A DNA stretch of 64,000 nucleotides, taken from positions 3,391,821 through 3,455,820 of the forward strand of contig OZ014417.1 in assembly GCA_963965975.1 (NCBI GenBank), given 5' to 3'. Below, piece after piece: positions 35,482-48,270 of this stretch. Numbering within the stretch: position 1 is the first letter of the stretch; every line of letters starts with the position of its first letter. The translations under genes and the position numbers were made by a program. This stretch comes from Xestospongia bergquistia. Lineage: Eukaryota > Porifera > Demospongiae > Haplosclerida > Petrosiidae. Under the pieces are notes generated by a model that saw nothing but the letters and a program-made list of their open reading frames with translations, had not been told where the DNA came from and made no database searches.

Positions 35482-37689
35482 ATGGCCAGAAAATTCACGT
35501 GGAAAGAGTTGAAGCAACTTAATCGTAGAGAGAATGCTCATGTAGCTTATAGAGGGAAGGTTAGTTTATTGGAAGGAGAAAGGGAATTGTTGAATTATAG
35601 TCTATTAATTATTTTCAGGTATATGATGTTAGTAGTTTTGTCTCTCAACATCCTGGAGGTATGGATCAAATAATGTTAGGAGCTGGTAGAGATATAACAC
35701 AATTATTTGAGTCCTATCACAAAGTAGATACAGTCAAGTATGTGTTGTTGTAGAGAATTGTAAGATGAAATGAATGTGTTTGTAGGATATTAGAGAAGTA
35801 CTATGTTGGAGAACTTGTTGATAATGAAATGGCTGTCTTTTCCAAGAGAAGGTAAGTTGAATTTAATAATTTATCTGAATAGTTTGAACCCTTTTCAGTG
35901 AATTTTATACAACATTAAAACAAAGAGTGGATGACTATTTCAAGAAGAACAACATTGTAAGTTCAGATATATTCATAACTGATACTGGTTCTGATATTTT
36001 TACAGGATCCTAAAATAGATTATTGGATGTTTTTAAGATGTTTTACTATTTTTGCAGTACTTGTCCTTAGTCACTGTGGTGTGGTAAGTAATATATCAAA
36101 TTGTTATTAAATTTTTCTCTTTACTTCTAGATTTTATTTCAAGCATCCTGGATTCTAGGAATTCTCTTTGCTGTCTGTCGGGGGTTCTTTGCAACTTTGT
36201 TCATGATTAGCGCTGCACATGACTGCAGGTATCACACATAATCCTTCTTCATAATATGTCTGGAGTCTTTGGTCACAATGATTCCTATTCACAAATTGTC
36301 TATCTAGTGATTAGATTTAATGAGGTTTAATAGAACTTTCCTAGGTGTAAATTTTCTAGTGATTATAATGTTTATATTATATATTAAATTTTTCATTACG
36401 TTATAGTCATTTTGCTATCACACATAATCCTTGGGTATGGCAGGTTTTTGGGAGCATATTCCTTGATTTTAGTCAAGGAGCTTCTATGTTGATATGGAAA
36501 CATCAAGTGAGTTAAAGTTATACTAGTTGACTATTATTAGTAGTATTATATAGCATATATTGGGTCATCATATTTATACTAATGTTGATGGATTAGATCC
36601 TGACATAGTAACTGCCCCTCCTGTAAGATTTATTAATTTATTTTGTTTATTTAATGCATCCTTTCTTTCTTAGGAAGAGCCTGATTTTCGGAGAATAAAA
36701 TATGTTCAAAAGTGGATATCTCTATATCCTTATCAACACATTTATGCACCAATATTATATGGTTTAGTAAGTTCATTTTATCCTATACATTTTCATTAAT
36801 GACATCTGTTAATAGCTTGGCGTTAAAACAAAAATACAAAATCTGTTTTTCATTTTTGCTGGAAAAGTTGGTCAGTTATACTAGCACTATCAAACTTTAG
36901 TTCTAAATTTAATAATTATCTAGATGACATTCATATTAATCCTCTAACATTTAGACAGTGGTTGATGTTCTTTGGAGGGAAATTTTTTTATTGTATCACT
37001 CATTATTATATACCTTATCAATTCATGCCTTTAACATCAGTGGTAAGTTATAGAAATAATATATTATTAATAACATGACATTTATAATTTGTAATAGTCT
37101 ATTAATAATAACATGGCTTTAGTCTATTATTAGTAACATGACCTTTTCTTTTAGATATTTTATAGTATAGTAGCTGAATTGTCAATGAGTTATTGGCTGG
37201 TTTTGGTATTTGAAGTATCACATGTTATCAGTGAAGTGAGAATTTAACATATAATACTGACTGCTGTGTTTATAACTAAATGTAGGTAGAATGGACTACA
37301 AAAGATGAAAATAATACAATACAAAAAGACTGGTCAGTTCTTATTGGTAATGATGAGCCCACCATGTTACTATTATTAGTAACAAGATAGTCAGTATATT
37401 AGATATGTTGCACTATAGGGCTGAGCTACAAGTAGAGTCTACTCAAGATTACAGCACAGACAGTTGGTTTTGGACTGTGTTTACCGGTGCAATCAATCAT
37501 CATGTTGCTCACCATCTTTTTCCTGGTGTTATTCAATCATATTATCCACATATCACACCAATTGTCAAGCAAACGTGTGAGGAGTTTGGTATACAATACC
37601 ATTATGTGGAAACAGCTGGAGAGGCTTTAGCCTGTCATATCAATCATTTACGAAAACTTGGACAGGAACCAGAAAAGAAAGAGAATTAA
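35482..37689 (+). CDS. cytochrome-b5 front-end fatty-acid desaturase
   Basis: Fourteen exons join in frame (35482-35559, 35619-35737, 35786-35851, 35899-35956, 36006-36083, 36131-36228, 36407-36506, 36554-36622, 36674-36766, 36816-36844, 36901-37042, 37155-37235, 37286-37332, 37419-37689) for 442 residues. An N-terminal cytochrome b5 domain has the heme-binding HPGG at 37-40. Three His boxes follow: HDCSH at 163-167, HILGHH at 200-205 and HVAHH at 381-385, with membrane segments between them, so it should sit in the ER membrane and introduce a delta-5/6 type double bond in polyunsaturated acyl chains. Box 3 begins with His where front-end desaturases normally have Gln. Ending exon 10 at 36844 with a 56-bp intron keeps the frame; an earlier reading seemed frameshifted. 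Confidence 0.88.
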
Positions 37690-37737
37690 TTAATATGCAT
37701 AAACCTGATGTTGACATGATGTAATTAATTGTTTGTT

Positions 37738-37905
37738 TGAAAAATGTATTTATCAGTCTTATTACAGAAATAGTAGTAGACCACATAATGCACTCATTGC
37801 TTTGGAGAAGATTGTAACATGAATGAAGATAAGGAACAAATATCGTAATCCTCTTTCCATTTCAGAAATTCCTTAATAATTGTGGAACATTTTTGTAGTG
37901 TTTGT
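37738..37905. repeat. direct repeat flanking the desaturase, right copy
   Basis: Right-hand partner of 35140-35300. It precedes the duplicated desaturase start. Confidence 0.8.
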
Positions 37906-38007
37906 GACTATTATGCTAATGTTCAATCGAGCCTGCTGAGCTTCTGCTGTTTCTTGATCTAAACTTGTAAGGGCTGGCTTGTACTTGAAGTTATTATTTT
38001 GTCTAAG

Positions 38008-38861
38008 ATGGCCAGAAAATTCACTTGGAAGGTGTGATAACTGTATAAATATTCATTTTGAGTTATTATTTCTGTTAGGCCTTTTTTATTTAATTTCCCG
38101 TGAAATCTTATAATATATATATGTATATAGCTCTGTAATATTTTTAGTTGAATCAGTTCTGTTAGTTATGTAAAAAGTTCTTTACAGTTAAAGTTTGTTT
38201 TCATCGCGTGCTCAGCTACAAAAGGAGTTGAGTCAACTTAATCGTAGAGAGAATGCTCATGTAGCTTATAGAGGAAAGGTTCGTTTATTGGAAGGAGAAA
38301 GAGAATTGTTGAATTATAGTCTATTAATTATTTTCAGGTATATGATGTTAGTAGTTTTGTCTCTCAACATCCTGGAGGTATGGATCAAATAATGTTAGGA
38401 GCTGGTAGAGATATAACACAATTATTTGAGTCCTATCACAAAGTAGATACAGTCAAGTATGTGTTGTTGTAGAGAATTGTAAGATGAAATGAATGTGTTT
38501 GTAGGATATTAGAGAAGTACTATGTTGGAGAACTTGTTGATAATGAAATGGCTGTCTTTTCCAAGAGAAGGTAAGCTGACTTTCTAATAGTTTAACTGAA
38601 TATGTTGAACTCTTTACAACATTAAAACAAAAAGAGTGGATGAATATTTTAAGAAAAACAAAATTGTAAGTTCAGATATATTAATAACAGATACTGTTTC
38701 TGATATTTTTACAGGATCCTAAAATAGATTATTGGATGTTTTTACGATAGTTTATTTTCTTTGCATTATGTGTCCTTAGTCAGTGTGGTGTAATAAGTTA
38801 TAATATCAGATTGTTATTAAATTTTTCTCTTCACTTCTAGATTTTATTTCATGCATCCTGG
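38008..38861 (+). pseudogene. truncated tandem copy of the desaturase
   Basis: Starts MARKFTWK, then an intron with acceptor before 38215 and the exon LQKELSQLNRRENAHVAYRGK (split here only for reading), followed by copies of exons 2-5 and the first bases of exon 6. Exon 4 has lost its acceptor context, exon 5 contains an in-frame TAG, and sequence runs into a LINE at about 38862. The HPGG b5 half survives but the desaturase core is gone. Unlike the intact gene, its first coding segment is interrupted by an intron. Confidence 0.85.
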
Positions 38862-39950
38862 GTTAAAGCCAATGAACCTGATGACATTTCAGCTAGAGTG
38901 TTAAAACATACAGCTGTATGGTCTTTCAACTTATTCAACTACCATAACTGTTTATGATGAAAATCAGGTCAAATACCAGATAAATGGAAATTTAGTCATA
39001 TTGTGTCCATTTAACACTCTTCTAACATCAAATCACCAAAATTAATGATTATCGACCTGTGTCATGTTAAAGCATTAAAGGTAATGTGCTGGCTTTTAAA
39101 TGATATATAATATACTACTACTGGAAATCTTTATACCAACTCCCTTCTTTCTCTTATTTTCAATGGGGATTTATGAAAGGTCAATTCACTGTTACTACTT
39201 TACTGTCTATAACTGACAAATAGTTACAGACACTTAAAAATAGAAATGAAGTTTGTGTTGTTTTCTTCAACTTTAAAAGGCTTTTCATTTTGTCCCCACA
39301 CTTGCTTCACTATTCAGCATAATATGTCTGTGTTAATAAATAATTACATTATTAAGTGGATTACCAACTACCTCAAAAACAGATAACAGGCTGTTGTAGT
39401 TAATATAGTAGTAAAGCAGACACTGTGCTAGATCTTTCATGAGTTCCTCAGGGATCAATTTTGGGTCTAATACTATTTTTTATTTAATTTAATGACATAA
39501 AAGAATTAACATGTAATGGAGAGTTGACACTCTAGCAGATGACTTGTTGTTGTATCAGAGGATCTCCTCAGTTGATGACTTTACTTTTGTTCAAAATGAT
39601 ATTTCATCCATAGACAGGTTGTAGGAAGCAAACTATCTATCAGTAAATACATCAAAACACAATGTATGCTGTCTTTAATTTTTAAAATAGTGAATGAAAT
39701 GATTTATTTCAAGTGGTGCATGGGATAAAACACTTAAAGAAGAATTACCATATGAATTTTGTTCTTTCAGATCACTAACTTTTCTCTTCCACTAGCACAT
39801 ATTATAACTCATTTATCCAGCAACTGTTAGACAAGGGAATCTATTGATCATGAATGAATCCCAAATAAAGCAATCTTGACATCTTTTAAATCTAAATTAT
39901 TTATTTATAATATTATAAATACCATATCAATTTTTTTTACTAGGGATTTA
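38862..39950 (+). mobile_element. LINE reverse-transcriptase remnant
   Basis: Same family as 12990: the P-D-D-I-S-A-R phrase at 38880, the FMKGQFTVTTLLSIT region near 39170, and LADDLLLYQRISS near 39530 corresponding to the RT catalytic Y-A-D-D box. Many stops. This stretch, with 39950-40300, is also duplicated at 58930-60050, showing that LINE plus flank moved together. Confidence 0.75.
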
Positions 39951-40289
39951 ATCTTATTAGTTCTCACTATGTAAATGTCCCGTGGTTATTATTATCAACA
40001 CAAGTTTTCATTTAAAAAAGAAAGATAGTTTCAGATAGTTAGCCCCTCCTTTAAGGAAGGCTGGCTATGTGAGACTAGTGGTGGCTGTGAATTCTAATAA
40101 ATTAATAGTGGGTGGTACAGTGAAAATAGGAATGCCAGACATATATGGTATTATATGCAACAAAAATGACCATTGATATGGTTAAACCAACCAATTTATT
40201 TTTACAATGATATATTAGAGGACTAATTACACAATTACTCTATCAACTTAATAATATATAATACCAGTTTTGTAGTATATATTTGACTA

Positions 40290-40700
40290 AATCCTTGCAA
40301 TACTGACATTGGTAAGGTTTATCACAGATATGTATACAAACATGGAGATGACTGCTTTGATTAAATCCTTTTCCACAGTACTGTTTTGAAATGACTATTA
40401 TTACTAAATAGTTTTCCACAGTTCTGACATTGGTAAGGTTTATCACCAGTGTGTATGCAAAGATGAGTTTGGAGATGACTATTGTTACTAAATCCTTTTC
40501 CATAGTTCTGAAATTGGTTAGGTTTATCACCAGTGTGTACGCAAAGATGAGTTTGGAGATGACTATTATTATTAAATAGTTTTCCACAGTTCTGACATTG
40601 GTAAGGTTTATCACCAGTGTGTATACAAATATGAGTTTGGAGATGACTATTATTACTGAATAGTCTTCCACAGTTCTGATATTGGTAAAGTTTATCACCA
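40290..40700 (-). pseudogene. C2H2 finger remnant of a lost PRDM9-like unit (Z)
   Basis: About five decayed fingers of the cluster's 84-bp type, e.g. PYQCQNCGKLFSNNSHLQTH. Cysteine or tyrosine codons are mutated in several fingers (NQFQNYGKGF). No SET or upstream exons are attached. It is the leftmost trace of the cluster. Confidence 0.8.
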
Positions 40701-40719
40701 GCATGATATAATTTTTGTG

Positions 40720-41060
40720 TAATGTTCTAGTTAAATTCAAAATTTTATTACAGTTTTTGAAATATACTAGCATTATTGGCCCTCTAACATAGACAAAATA
40801 ATAATCATGCTATCCTTGAATATTATTATAGAATGAAATATAACAAGTTGTATTTTTTTATAGACTAAAATGTAGCAAGTCATTTATTGCCCTAGGATAT
40901 AATATTGCAAGCCAAAGTATTTTTGTTCTAGGATAAATTTTGTGCTGGTAGGACAAAAAAAACCTTGCAGCAATATTTTATCCTAGTATATAATAATTTT
41001 GCAATATTTTATCAGGTGGGACAAATTTAGGTAGGATAATAATTGTTATGACAAAACAAT
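40720..41060. repeat. foldback repeat (shared with 52290-52570)
   Basis: Contains repeated and inverted forms of atattttatcctag and ctaggataaaatattgcaag. A related and clearer foldback lies at 52290-52570, where ccattttttat and ataaaaaatgg pair. Possibly a MITE; termini were not resolved. Confidence 0.5.
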
Positions 41061-41266
41061 TTACATCAACTTTAATTGTATAATAAACACTGCTATCACT
41101 GGTTAGAAATGTTGAATTCACTTCCTTCACTAGCTACAGTGACATTGTATTCTGTTACAGTGCTCTGGACCTTTGCTTCTCTAGATGTATATTGTCCAAT
41201 GTGTGTGTAGTGTTGTTACTATAGTACCTTAATAAAGTGATAATGAATAATGATTAGCAAAAATAG

Positions 41267-43555
41267 TTAATTTATTTTAAGATGAACACGAAGATGACTT
41301 TGGAGACTACCATTCTGACTAAATTCTTTTCCACAGTGTTGACATTGGTAAGGTTTATCACCAGTATGTATACGAAGATGAGTTTTGAGAGGACTGCTTT
41401 GATTAAATCTTTTTAAACAGTACTGACATTGGTAAGGTTTATCATCAGTGTGTATATGAAGATGAGTTTGAAGATTACAATTCTGACTAAATCCTTTTCC
41501 ACAGTAGTGACATTGGTAAGGTTTATCAACAGTGTGTATATGAACATGAGTTTGAAGATCACCATTCTGACTAAATCCTTTTCCACAGTACTGACATTGG
41601 TAAGGTTTATCACCAGTGTGTATACGAACATGAGTTTGAAGATCACCATTCTGACTATATCCTTTTCGACAGTACTGACATTGGTAAGGTTTGTCACCAG
41701 TGTGTATACGAAGATGATACTTCACTGATGACTGACGCAAAATTTTCTTTCTATAATAATCACAATTGTTATCTGGATTTCCAACTACCAGTTTATCATT
41801 GGAAACGAGCCCCATTTTTTGCTTTTCTTCTTCTACATCAAATAGCTCATGTTTACGAATGTGGTCTTGTAACTGATACAATTCACAAAAGCTTTCTTGA
41901 CATTTTTGATAACTAAAACATTGAGGATTAGCAGCAAAACAATTAGGATTATGTCAAAGATGCAAATCAAAATTAGATTTCAAAACAAAGCTACTTCCAC
42001 AGTTTTTGCAATTATAAAGTTGACAATCATCTAAATAGTTATAATTAGTAAAGTTATTACTGTCAAAAGAGTTACCTTACCTTCTTCAAAACTAGTTGTA
42101 ATCCCAAGTTCTCTTGCATATTGTTCACCATACCATACATAGAGTTCATTACCAGGATAGATATGCTTGAATGAACGATAATAGATGTTACCATGATACT
42201 GAAAACTACTAAATTCTGCTCATCTTCATTTCGAGCACAGTTAATAAATCGTAACCAATTACTTTCCTTATCTGATTGACCATCAATATAATATGACTCC
42301 TTTCCAAAACGCTTTACCTGAATAAATTAAAATAATTAATACTTTCTATTAGTTTATTATAGTACCTCCCACATGTAGCTAGTATCTTCTCCTTCAGTCA
42401 GCTCTTCTTTTAACACTCTCCTTCCTTCATAAGGACCAAATCTAACTCTACGAGGTATAAACTGTGTAGCAAAAACACCCAGACCAGCATTGGGTATCTT
42501 AGAAGGTTTAACAGTTAATTCAGCTGGAACAAATACACTACTGTATTGTAGAGATGCTTCATCATGACCACTAGAAGGATCTAGAGTTAGTAAGGGTCCA
42601 TGAGTAGGACAATCACCATGACGAAATTCCTCACAGTCCTCACAAACTAGTAATAAAAGTTGTAGAAGTAACCATATCGATACTGAACTTACAGAGATAT
42701 TCATCTTCATCAGATAGTTCATGATCTTCTCTGTGTTCTTTTTGGTGACTTAATCTATTAGGATATCTTTTACTAACTGGACACTGAGGTACATCACCAC
42801 TGTATTAAGAAAATAACATGAGCAATACTGGAACTAAACACAATAAAATGACATTCATATTTAATTTAAAATTTTAGTACCTTGCGTGATATTATTTGGC
42901 TTTTTCTTATAATCTAACTTACACATCTTCAATATCAAATCCTTCAAAGTCTTCATATTCTTCAATATCATCATCTCCAAATAACTCAAAAAACTCGTTA
43001 GACAACTTGCAATCAAGGCTCTCAAATGAAGGCTCCCCCCCTTCTACAGGTTGGTAATATTTCTTTTTTTGTGGTTTTTGCTGCTTCAAGACACTCATAT
43101 GTTGATAATCCTAACATTATTGAGAGGGATAGCCCAACATTACAGTTGTATCAAACACTTACCACATGTTCTGCTATATGACACAGAGGATCTCTCACTG
43201 TAGTCTCAACTACTGGAACTAAACACAATAAAATGACATTCATATTTAATTTAAAAGTTTATTACCTCTTGTGATATCATTTGGTTTTCTCTTCATCACA
43301 TAAGTCTCTAGAGCAGGTGTCCATTCATCTTTACTATCACTGCTACTATTACTACAATTACTATATCGTCTCCTTCTCTTTTTTCTAACTCTACTCTTGT
43401 TTTGGGACTTAACATCTAAACCTACACACAATCTTTATCACTTTTATTTACCTTGTAATAGTTTTTTACCTAAAATTTTCATGTATTCAATATTTTTTAA
43501 AATATTCTCTAGTCTTCTCTTCTCGTACACATAGTTCTTGCAGTACATGTGCCAT
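41267..43555 (-). pseudogene. PRDM9-like unit A (pseudogene)
   Basis: Recognisable exons: N-terminal exon (ATG at 43555), basic exon ending DEWTPALETYVMK, a VVETTV exon near 43160-43220, the acidic exon, the SSXRD-like exon, zinc knuckle plus first SET half (42722-42367), second SET half and finger exon. Lesions seen: a 2-base deletion in exon 1, a 1-base deletion in the second SET exon (gtagttttcag), and TGA for the Arg codon in DLHLRH. Five good fingers remain (helices such as QNGDLQT, QNCNLQT, QSSPLKT), plus one degenerate finger. Confidence 0.85.
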
Positions 43556-43691
43556 TTTGAACACCTCAGACTAGCTGATAACAGACCATTATTTCCGTTA
43601 AAAATACTAGCCCCTCCCACTTAAACTTTATTGGTTCTTACCAAAATACATTAATTAATAATAATTTTTTTCTAATTAAAATTAAGAGGGT

Positions 43692-43880
43692 TTAATCATC
43701 ATCTGTTGATATTGTAGGTTGTGATAGTTTTGCTCTTTTACGAACTAAATATCTTTCTTTAGCAGACACAGCAGTATCTTCATTTGATCTCTTAGCAGAC
43801 AAACATTGTCTTTTCTCCTCTTGACTCTCCTCAACTACACTGGCTACATTTATAGGAAGATTATCACTATGATCCTCCAT
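43692..43880 (-). pseudogene. acidic-tail gene fragment (unit A side)
   Basis: A minus-strand frame ends SAKERYLVRKRAKLSQPTIS then TDDD and a stop; upstream it is acidic. Near-copies lie at 52137 and 55534, each just upstream of a PRDM9-like unit. It appears to be the 3' exon of a separate same-strand gene whose body (see 44090-44500) is broken. Function is unknown. Confidence 0.55.
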
Positions 43881-44089
43881 GAGTTGTTTGTCATCATGTT
43901 CAGGTGATAAATCTGATGACAGTTCTCTAGATTCTTTATTATCTACTACATTATCTATAACATCATTTTAAGTGTCATCCTCTACATATTGAGATAATTG
44001 TATTGTCTTTATACTTTGTTTGTCCTCTTTTGTTTTTATTTTCATTTCAGTTTTACTGTTGCTCTTCTTTTAAGAATATTTTGATAAAA

Positions 44090-44500
44090 TTGACTCAAAT
44101 CATTTTGTTTAGTGACATCATCATCATGATTGAACAATCATTATAACTAACTTCAATTGAAGAGAGCCAGGTGATATGTCTAGTTGAGAGGCAAGCCTCA
44201 CTGGATGATAAACATTGTATAGACACTGTGTAAGTTTTAGTTGAGTGACCATCTTCAGCAGCGACAACAATATCTATCATTGATGTAGTATCTTCAGTTA
44301 ACTGAACTGTTTTACTTGTAGCATCTCCCTAGAATTAGTAAGACTTAAAAAGTGTAGCTAGAAACAATTTACACCTTGTAAAAGAAGCACCACTGTCACT
44401 GGTTAGAGGCGTTAACTTGACTTACTCCACTAGCTACAATGACACTGTATTCTGATACTGTGCTCTGAATCTTAGGGACTAGTCACCCTGGAACTACTTA
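44090..44500 (-). pseudogene. Cadherin-like beta-sandwich exon fragments
   Basis: The minus strand reads DIVVAAEDGHSTKTYTVSI (44280-44200) and, upstream, TVSEYSVIVASGVSQVN, ended by a stop (44470-44400). Both match the Y-t-v-t and a-e-D-G-t pattern of the Cadherin-like beta-sandwich domain family (PF12733 from memory). Equivalent fragments recur at 48620, 52600 and 56440, one set per PRDM unit. Confidence 0.55.
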
Positions 44501-44600
44501 AATTTCTCTAGGTCTGCCTTGTCCATTGTTTGTGTAGTGTTGTTACTATGGTAACTAAATAAATTATAATAAATAATGATTAGCAAAAATAAATAATTTG

Positions 44601-46511
44601 TTACTTTAAATGAATACGATGTCTTTGGAGACTATAATTCTGACCAAATCTTTTTCCACAGTACTGACATTGATAAGGTTTATCACAAGTGTGTATATGA
44701 AGATGAGTTTGGAGACTACAGTTCTGGCTAAATCCTTTTCCACAGTACTGACATTGGTAAGGTTTATCACCAGTGTGTATATGAAGATGTTTTTTGAGAT
44801 TACTGCTTTGATTAAATCTTTTTCTGCAGTACTGACATTGGTACGGTTTATCACCAGTGTGTATACGAAGATGAGTTTGAAGATTACTGTTATTACTAAA
44901 TCCTTTTCCACAGTACTGACATTGGTAAGGATTATCACTAGTGTGTATACGAAGATGAGCCCTCAATGATGACTGCATTATCAACTAGCAGTTTATCATT
45001 GGAAATGAGTTCTTTTTTATGATTTCTTCCTTTTACATCAAGTTGCTCATGTTTACGAATATGGTCTTGTAACTGATGCAATTCACAAAAACTTTCTTTG
45101 CATTTTTGACAAGTAAAAACATTGAGGATTAGCAGCAAGACAATTAGGATTATGTCGAAGATGCAAATCAAAATTATCTTTCAAAATAAAACTACTTCCA
45201 TGCAATTAAAAAGTTGACAATCATCTAAAAATAAATAGTAAATTTTATTTCTGCCAAAAGAATTACCCTACTTTCTTCAAAACTAGCTGTAATCCCAAAT
45301 TCTTTTGCATATTGTTAACCATACCATACATAGAGTTCACTACCAGGATAGATATGTTTGAATGAGCAATAATAGATGTTACCATGATACTGAAAAGCTA
45401 TTAAATTCAATTCATCTACATTGCGAGTACAATGAACAAATCGTAACCAATTACTTTGATTATCTGACTGACCATCAATATAATATGACCTCTCTCCAAC
45501 ACGCCTTACGTGAATAGATTAAAATAATAAATGCTTTTTATTATTTTAGTACAGTACCTCCCACATGTAGCTAGTATCTTCTCCTCTAGTGACCTCTTCT
45601 TTTAACACTCTCCTTCCTTCAAGCCTAACTCCACGAGGTATAAACTGTGTAGCAAAAACACCCAGTCCACCATTAGGTATGTTAGAGGGTTTAACAGTTA
45701 ATTCAGATGGAACAATTACAGTAGTGTTTTATAGAGATGCTTCATTGTGACCACTAGAAGGATCTAGAGTTAGTAAGGGTCCATGAACAGGACAATCACC
45801 ATGATGAATCTCCTCACAGTCCTCACAAACTAATAATGAGTATAGAAGTAACCATATTGATACTGAACTTACAGAGATATTCATCTTCATCAGATAGTTC
45901 GTCTTCTCTGTATTCTTTTTGTTGAATTAATCTCTTAGGATATTGTTCACTAACTGGACACTGAGGTACATCACCACTGTATTAAGATAAATACATCATC
46001 AATACTGATATAATCTAACTTACACATCTTCAATATCAAATCCTTCAGAGTCTTCATATTCTTCATTATTATTATCTCCAAATAATTCAAAAAACTTATT
46101 AGATAACTTGCGATCAAGGCTCTCAAATGAAGGCTCCTCCCCCTCTACAGGTTTGTAATATTTCTTCTGCTGTGCTTTTTGCTGCTTCAAGATTCTCGTA
46201 AGTGATATAAACACAAAGAATAGTGTCCATATTTTATCGACAAGTCTTTTACCTCTCATGTCATTTGTTTTTTCTTCATCACACAAGTCTCTAGATCAGG
46301 TGTATTACAATTACTATATCGTCTCTTTCTCCTTTTTCTAACTCTACTCTTCTTTTGGGACTTAACATCTAAACCTACACACAATCATTATGACTTTTTA
46401 TTCATCTTGCAATAGTATTATACCTAAAGTTTACATGAGTTCAATATTCTTTCCAACATTTTCTAGTCTGCTTTTCTCATAGTCACATAATTCTTGCATT
46501 ATATCTGCCAT
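44601..46511 (-). pseudogene. PRDM9-like unit B (pseudogene)
   Basis: All major exons are traceable from an ATG at 46511 to the finger stop at 44601. Lesions: stop in exon 1 (ATG TAA where C has ATG AAA), deletion of most of the Ser/Asp-rich part of exon 2, a stop in the SET exon (CTA TAA), loss of the G-P-Y segment before E-G-R-R, and TAA after VWYG. The array is short, about four fingers (helices NNSNLQT, QSSNLKK, QNCSLQT, QNYSLQR). Confidence 0.85.
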
Positions 46512-46735
46512 TTTGAACACCTCAGACTAGCTGGTAAACTTAGCCAGACGTTCTGCAAGGGGAGGCAACGTCTGACAAACTCGCATTGAATGTTATTATA
46601 GTTGAAGATCACAACACTTCCTGGTACACGTGACACCTCGTGGTACTTTGTTTTAACACTCCTACGTTACTCTGTCTAGTTTGAGTGTGCGATCAAAAAG
46701 TCATTTGAGAAGAGAAAGTTGTAGTCATTTTCTTT

Positions 46736-47404
46736 ATAGGTCCTTGTTATGTGATGTTATTATTACTGCTCAAAAATGCTGTGTTTCATATTTAAGAATA
46801 TTTATATAATGTCCTCTGTTCTACTAATAAATGTACATGTAAATTAAAGAATCTGTTTAGATTTTTTTACAGACTTTAACATCGTTTCTGGACACAGACA
46901 ATTACTCTACTTAAGAAAGACCTATATAGCTAACTTCATAAAAAATTTGAAGTGATTTCACTACCTATCTATATTTAGTCTAATACCATAGACCAAAAGG
47001 TTAAAAATTGAGAATTTGGTCCATGTCACTAAATCATTTAAAATTTTTTGTGGAGTTAGCTATATAGGTCCCTGTTAAGTGACATTATTATTACTGCTCT
47101 AAAATGTTGTGTTTCATATTTTAAAATATTTATATAATGGCCTTTGTTTTACTAATAAATGTCCATGTAAATTAAAGAATCTGTTTATTTTTTTATAGAC
47201 TTTAATATCATTTCAGAACACAAACAATTACTCTACTTAACAAGGACCTATATAGCTAACTTCATAAAAAATTTGAAGTCATTTTGCTACCTATCATTTT
47301 AGGCCATTTTAAGCTCAATACCATGGACCAAAAGGTTAGAAATTGAGAATTTGGTCCATGTCACTAAATCACTTAAACGTTTTTGTGGAATTAGGTATAT
47401 AGGT
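46736..47404. repeat. two tandem ~330-bp units, each with a foldback element
   Basis: Unit 1 begins ataggtccttgttatgtgat at 46736 and unit 2 ataggtccctgttaagtgac at 47064; a third start appears at 47398. Inside each, gacctatatagctaacttca and its near reverse complement ggagttagctatataggtc bracket ~150 bp (46917-47072 and 47246-47404). The pattern suits a foldback MITE amplified in tandem. No coding sequence. Confidence 0.75.
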
Positions 47405-47589
47405 CCTTGTACAGTACTCAAAGGTCACGAAAAGAAAAGAAGACAATTTTAATTGCAAGAAAGAACTAATTCTGTTGTTGTTCCAAACATAACTGTACAT
47501 GTACACTTACCAACAATATAACTTAAGTATTAGATTCCACCTTTCATCTATAATTCATTTGTCTATTCAATTTCACACATAATAGTATG

Positions 47590-48270
47590 CCATAAGCAAC
47601 TGATTACACATACCTGTGGATGATAGGGTGTGGTATAGTGTCACTTTATGCCAGGAAGTTTTATAAGATCTTTGTCAAGTTGGCATCTAAACTCTGCCTT
47701 AGTTACTTGTCAACAGTTTAGGAAGACCCATTCTTATAAAAATCTGTGAGAAATATGCATATGAATTATATAAATATTGAATAATAACAATATGAATATT
47801 TACTTTTAATAATAATCATTACCTTGAATAAATTTTCAGTGACACTATGGGCAGATTTACTAGGCAAGGGAACAGCCTCTACCCATATTGTAAAATAATA
47901 TAACATAGTGAGATAAAATGATTCCTATTTCTGGATGTTGAACATATTGGACTGATGAAGTCAATTGCTACATGTTACCATGGAGAATGTGCTGGTATTG
48001 GATGAAGCTCTCTGTTAATGACAATTAGTTTTTTGTTCATCCTATGACATTCATTACAGGTAGCAACCTACATGTGTTGATATAAAACAATGCTAACTCT
48101 TAAACAAACTTGCCATTTCTTTGACATCATTCCATATACCTTTCCAAATAAATAATTCCCTGATTTGTTTTATTGTTTTTAAACCCAATATGTCCCTATG
48201 TTTGGACTATTGTAATGTGTTTCACAATCCTTAATTGCTCACTTTGAGATTGTATGTATTTAACTATGTA
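47590..48270 (-). mobile_element. Ty3-type integrase remnant
   Basis: The minus strand reads, with stops, VATCNECHRMNKKL (integrase zinc-finger end), then ELHPIPAHSPW and HVAIDFISPI (first catalytic Asp region), and further on a segment recalling R-M-G-L-P and the S-N-Q-G turn. These fit a chromovirus/Ty3-like integrase. No LTR or intact frame. Confidence 0.6.

Noticed and set aside
36816..37042. Apparent frameshift in the desaturase after YGLLGVKTKIQN
   Set aside because: A 56-bp GT-AG intron (36845-36900) restores the frame and the expected family alignment, so no frameshift is needed.
40243..40773. A 176-codon minus-strand ORF
   Set aside because: It is a wrong-frame reading of decayed fingers; the correct frame gives PYQCQNCGKLF units.
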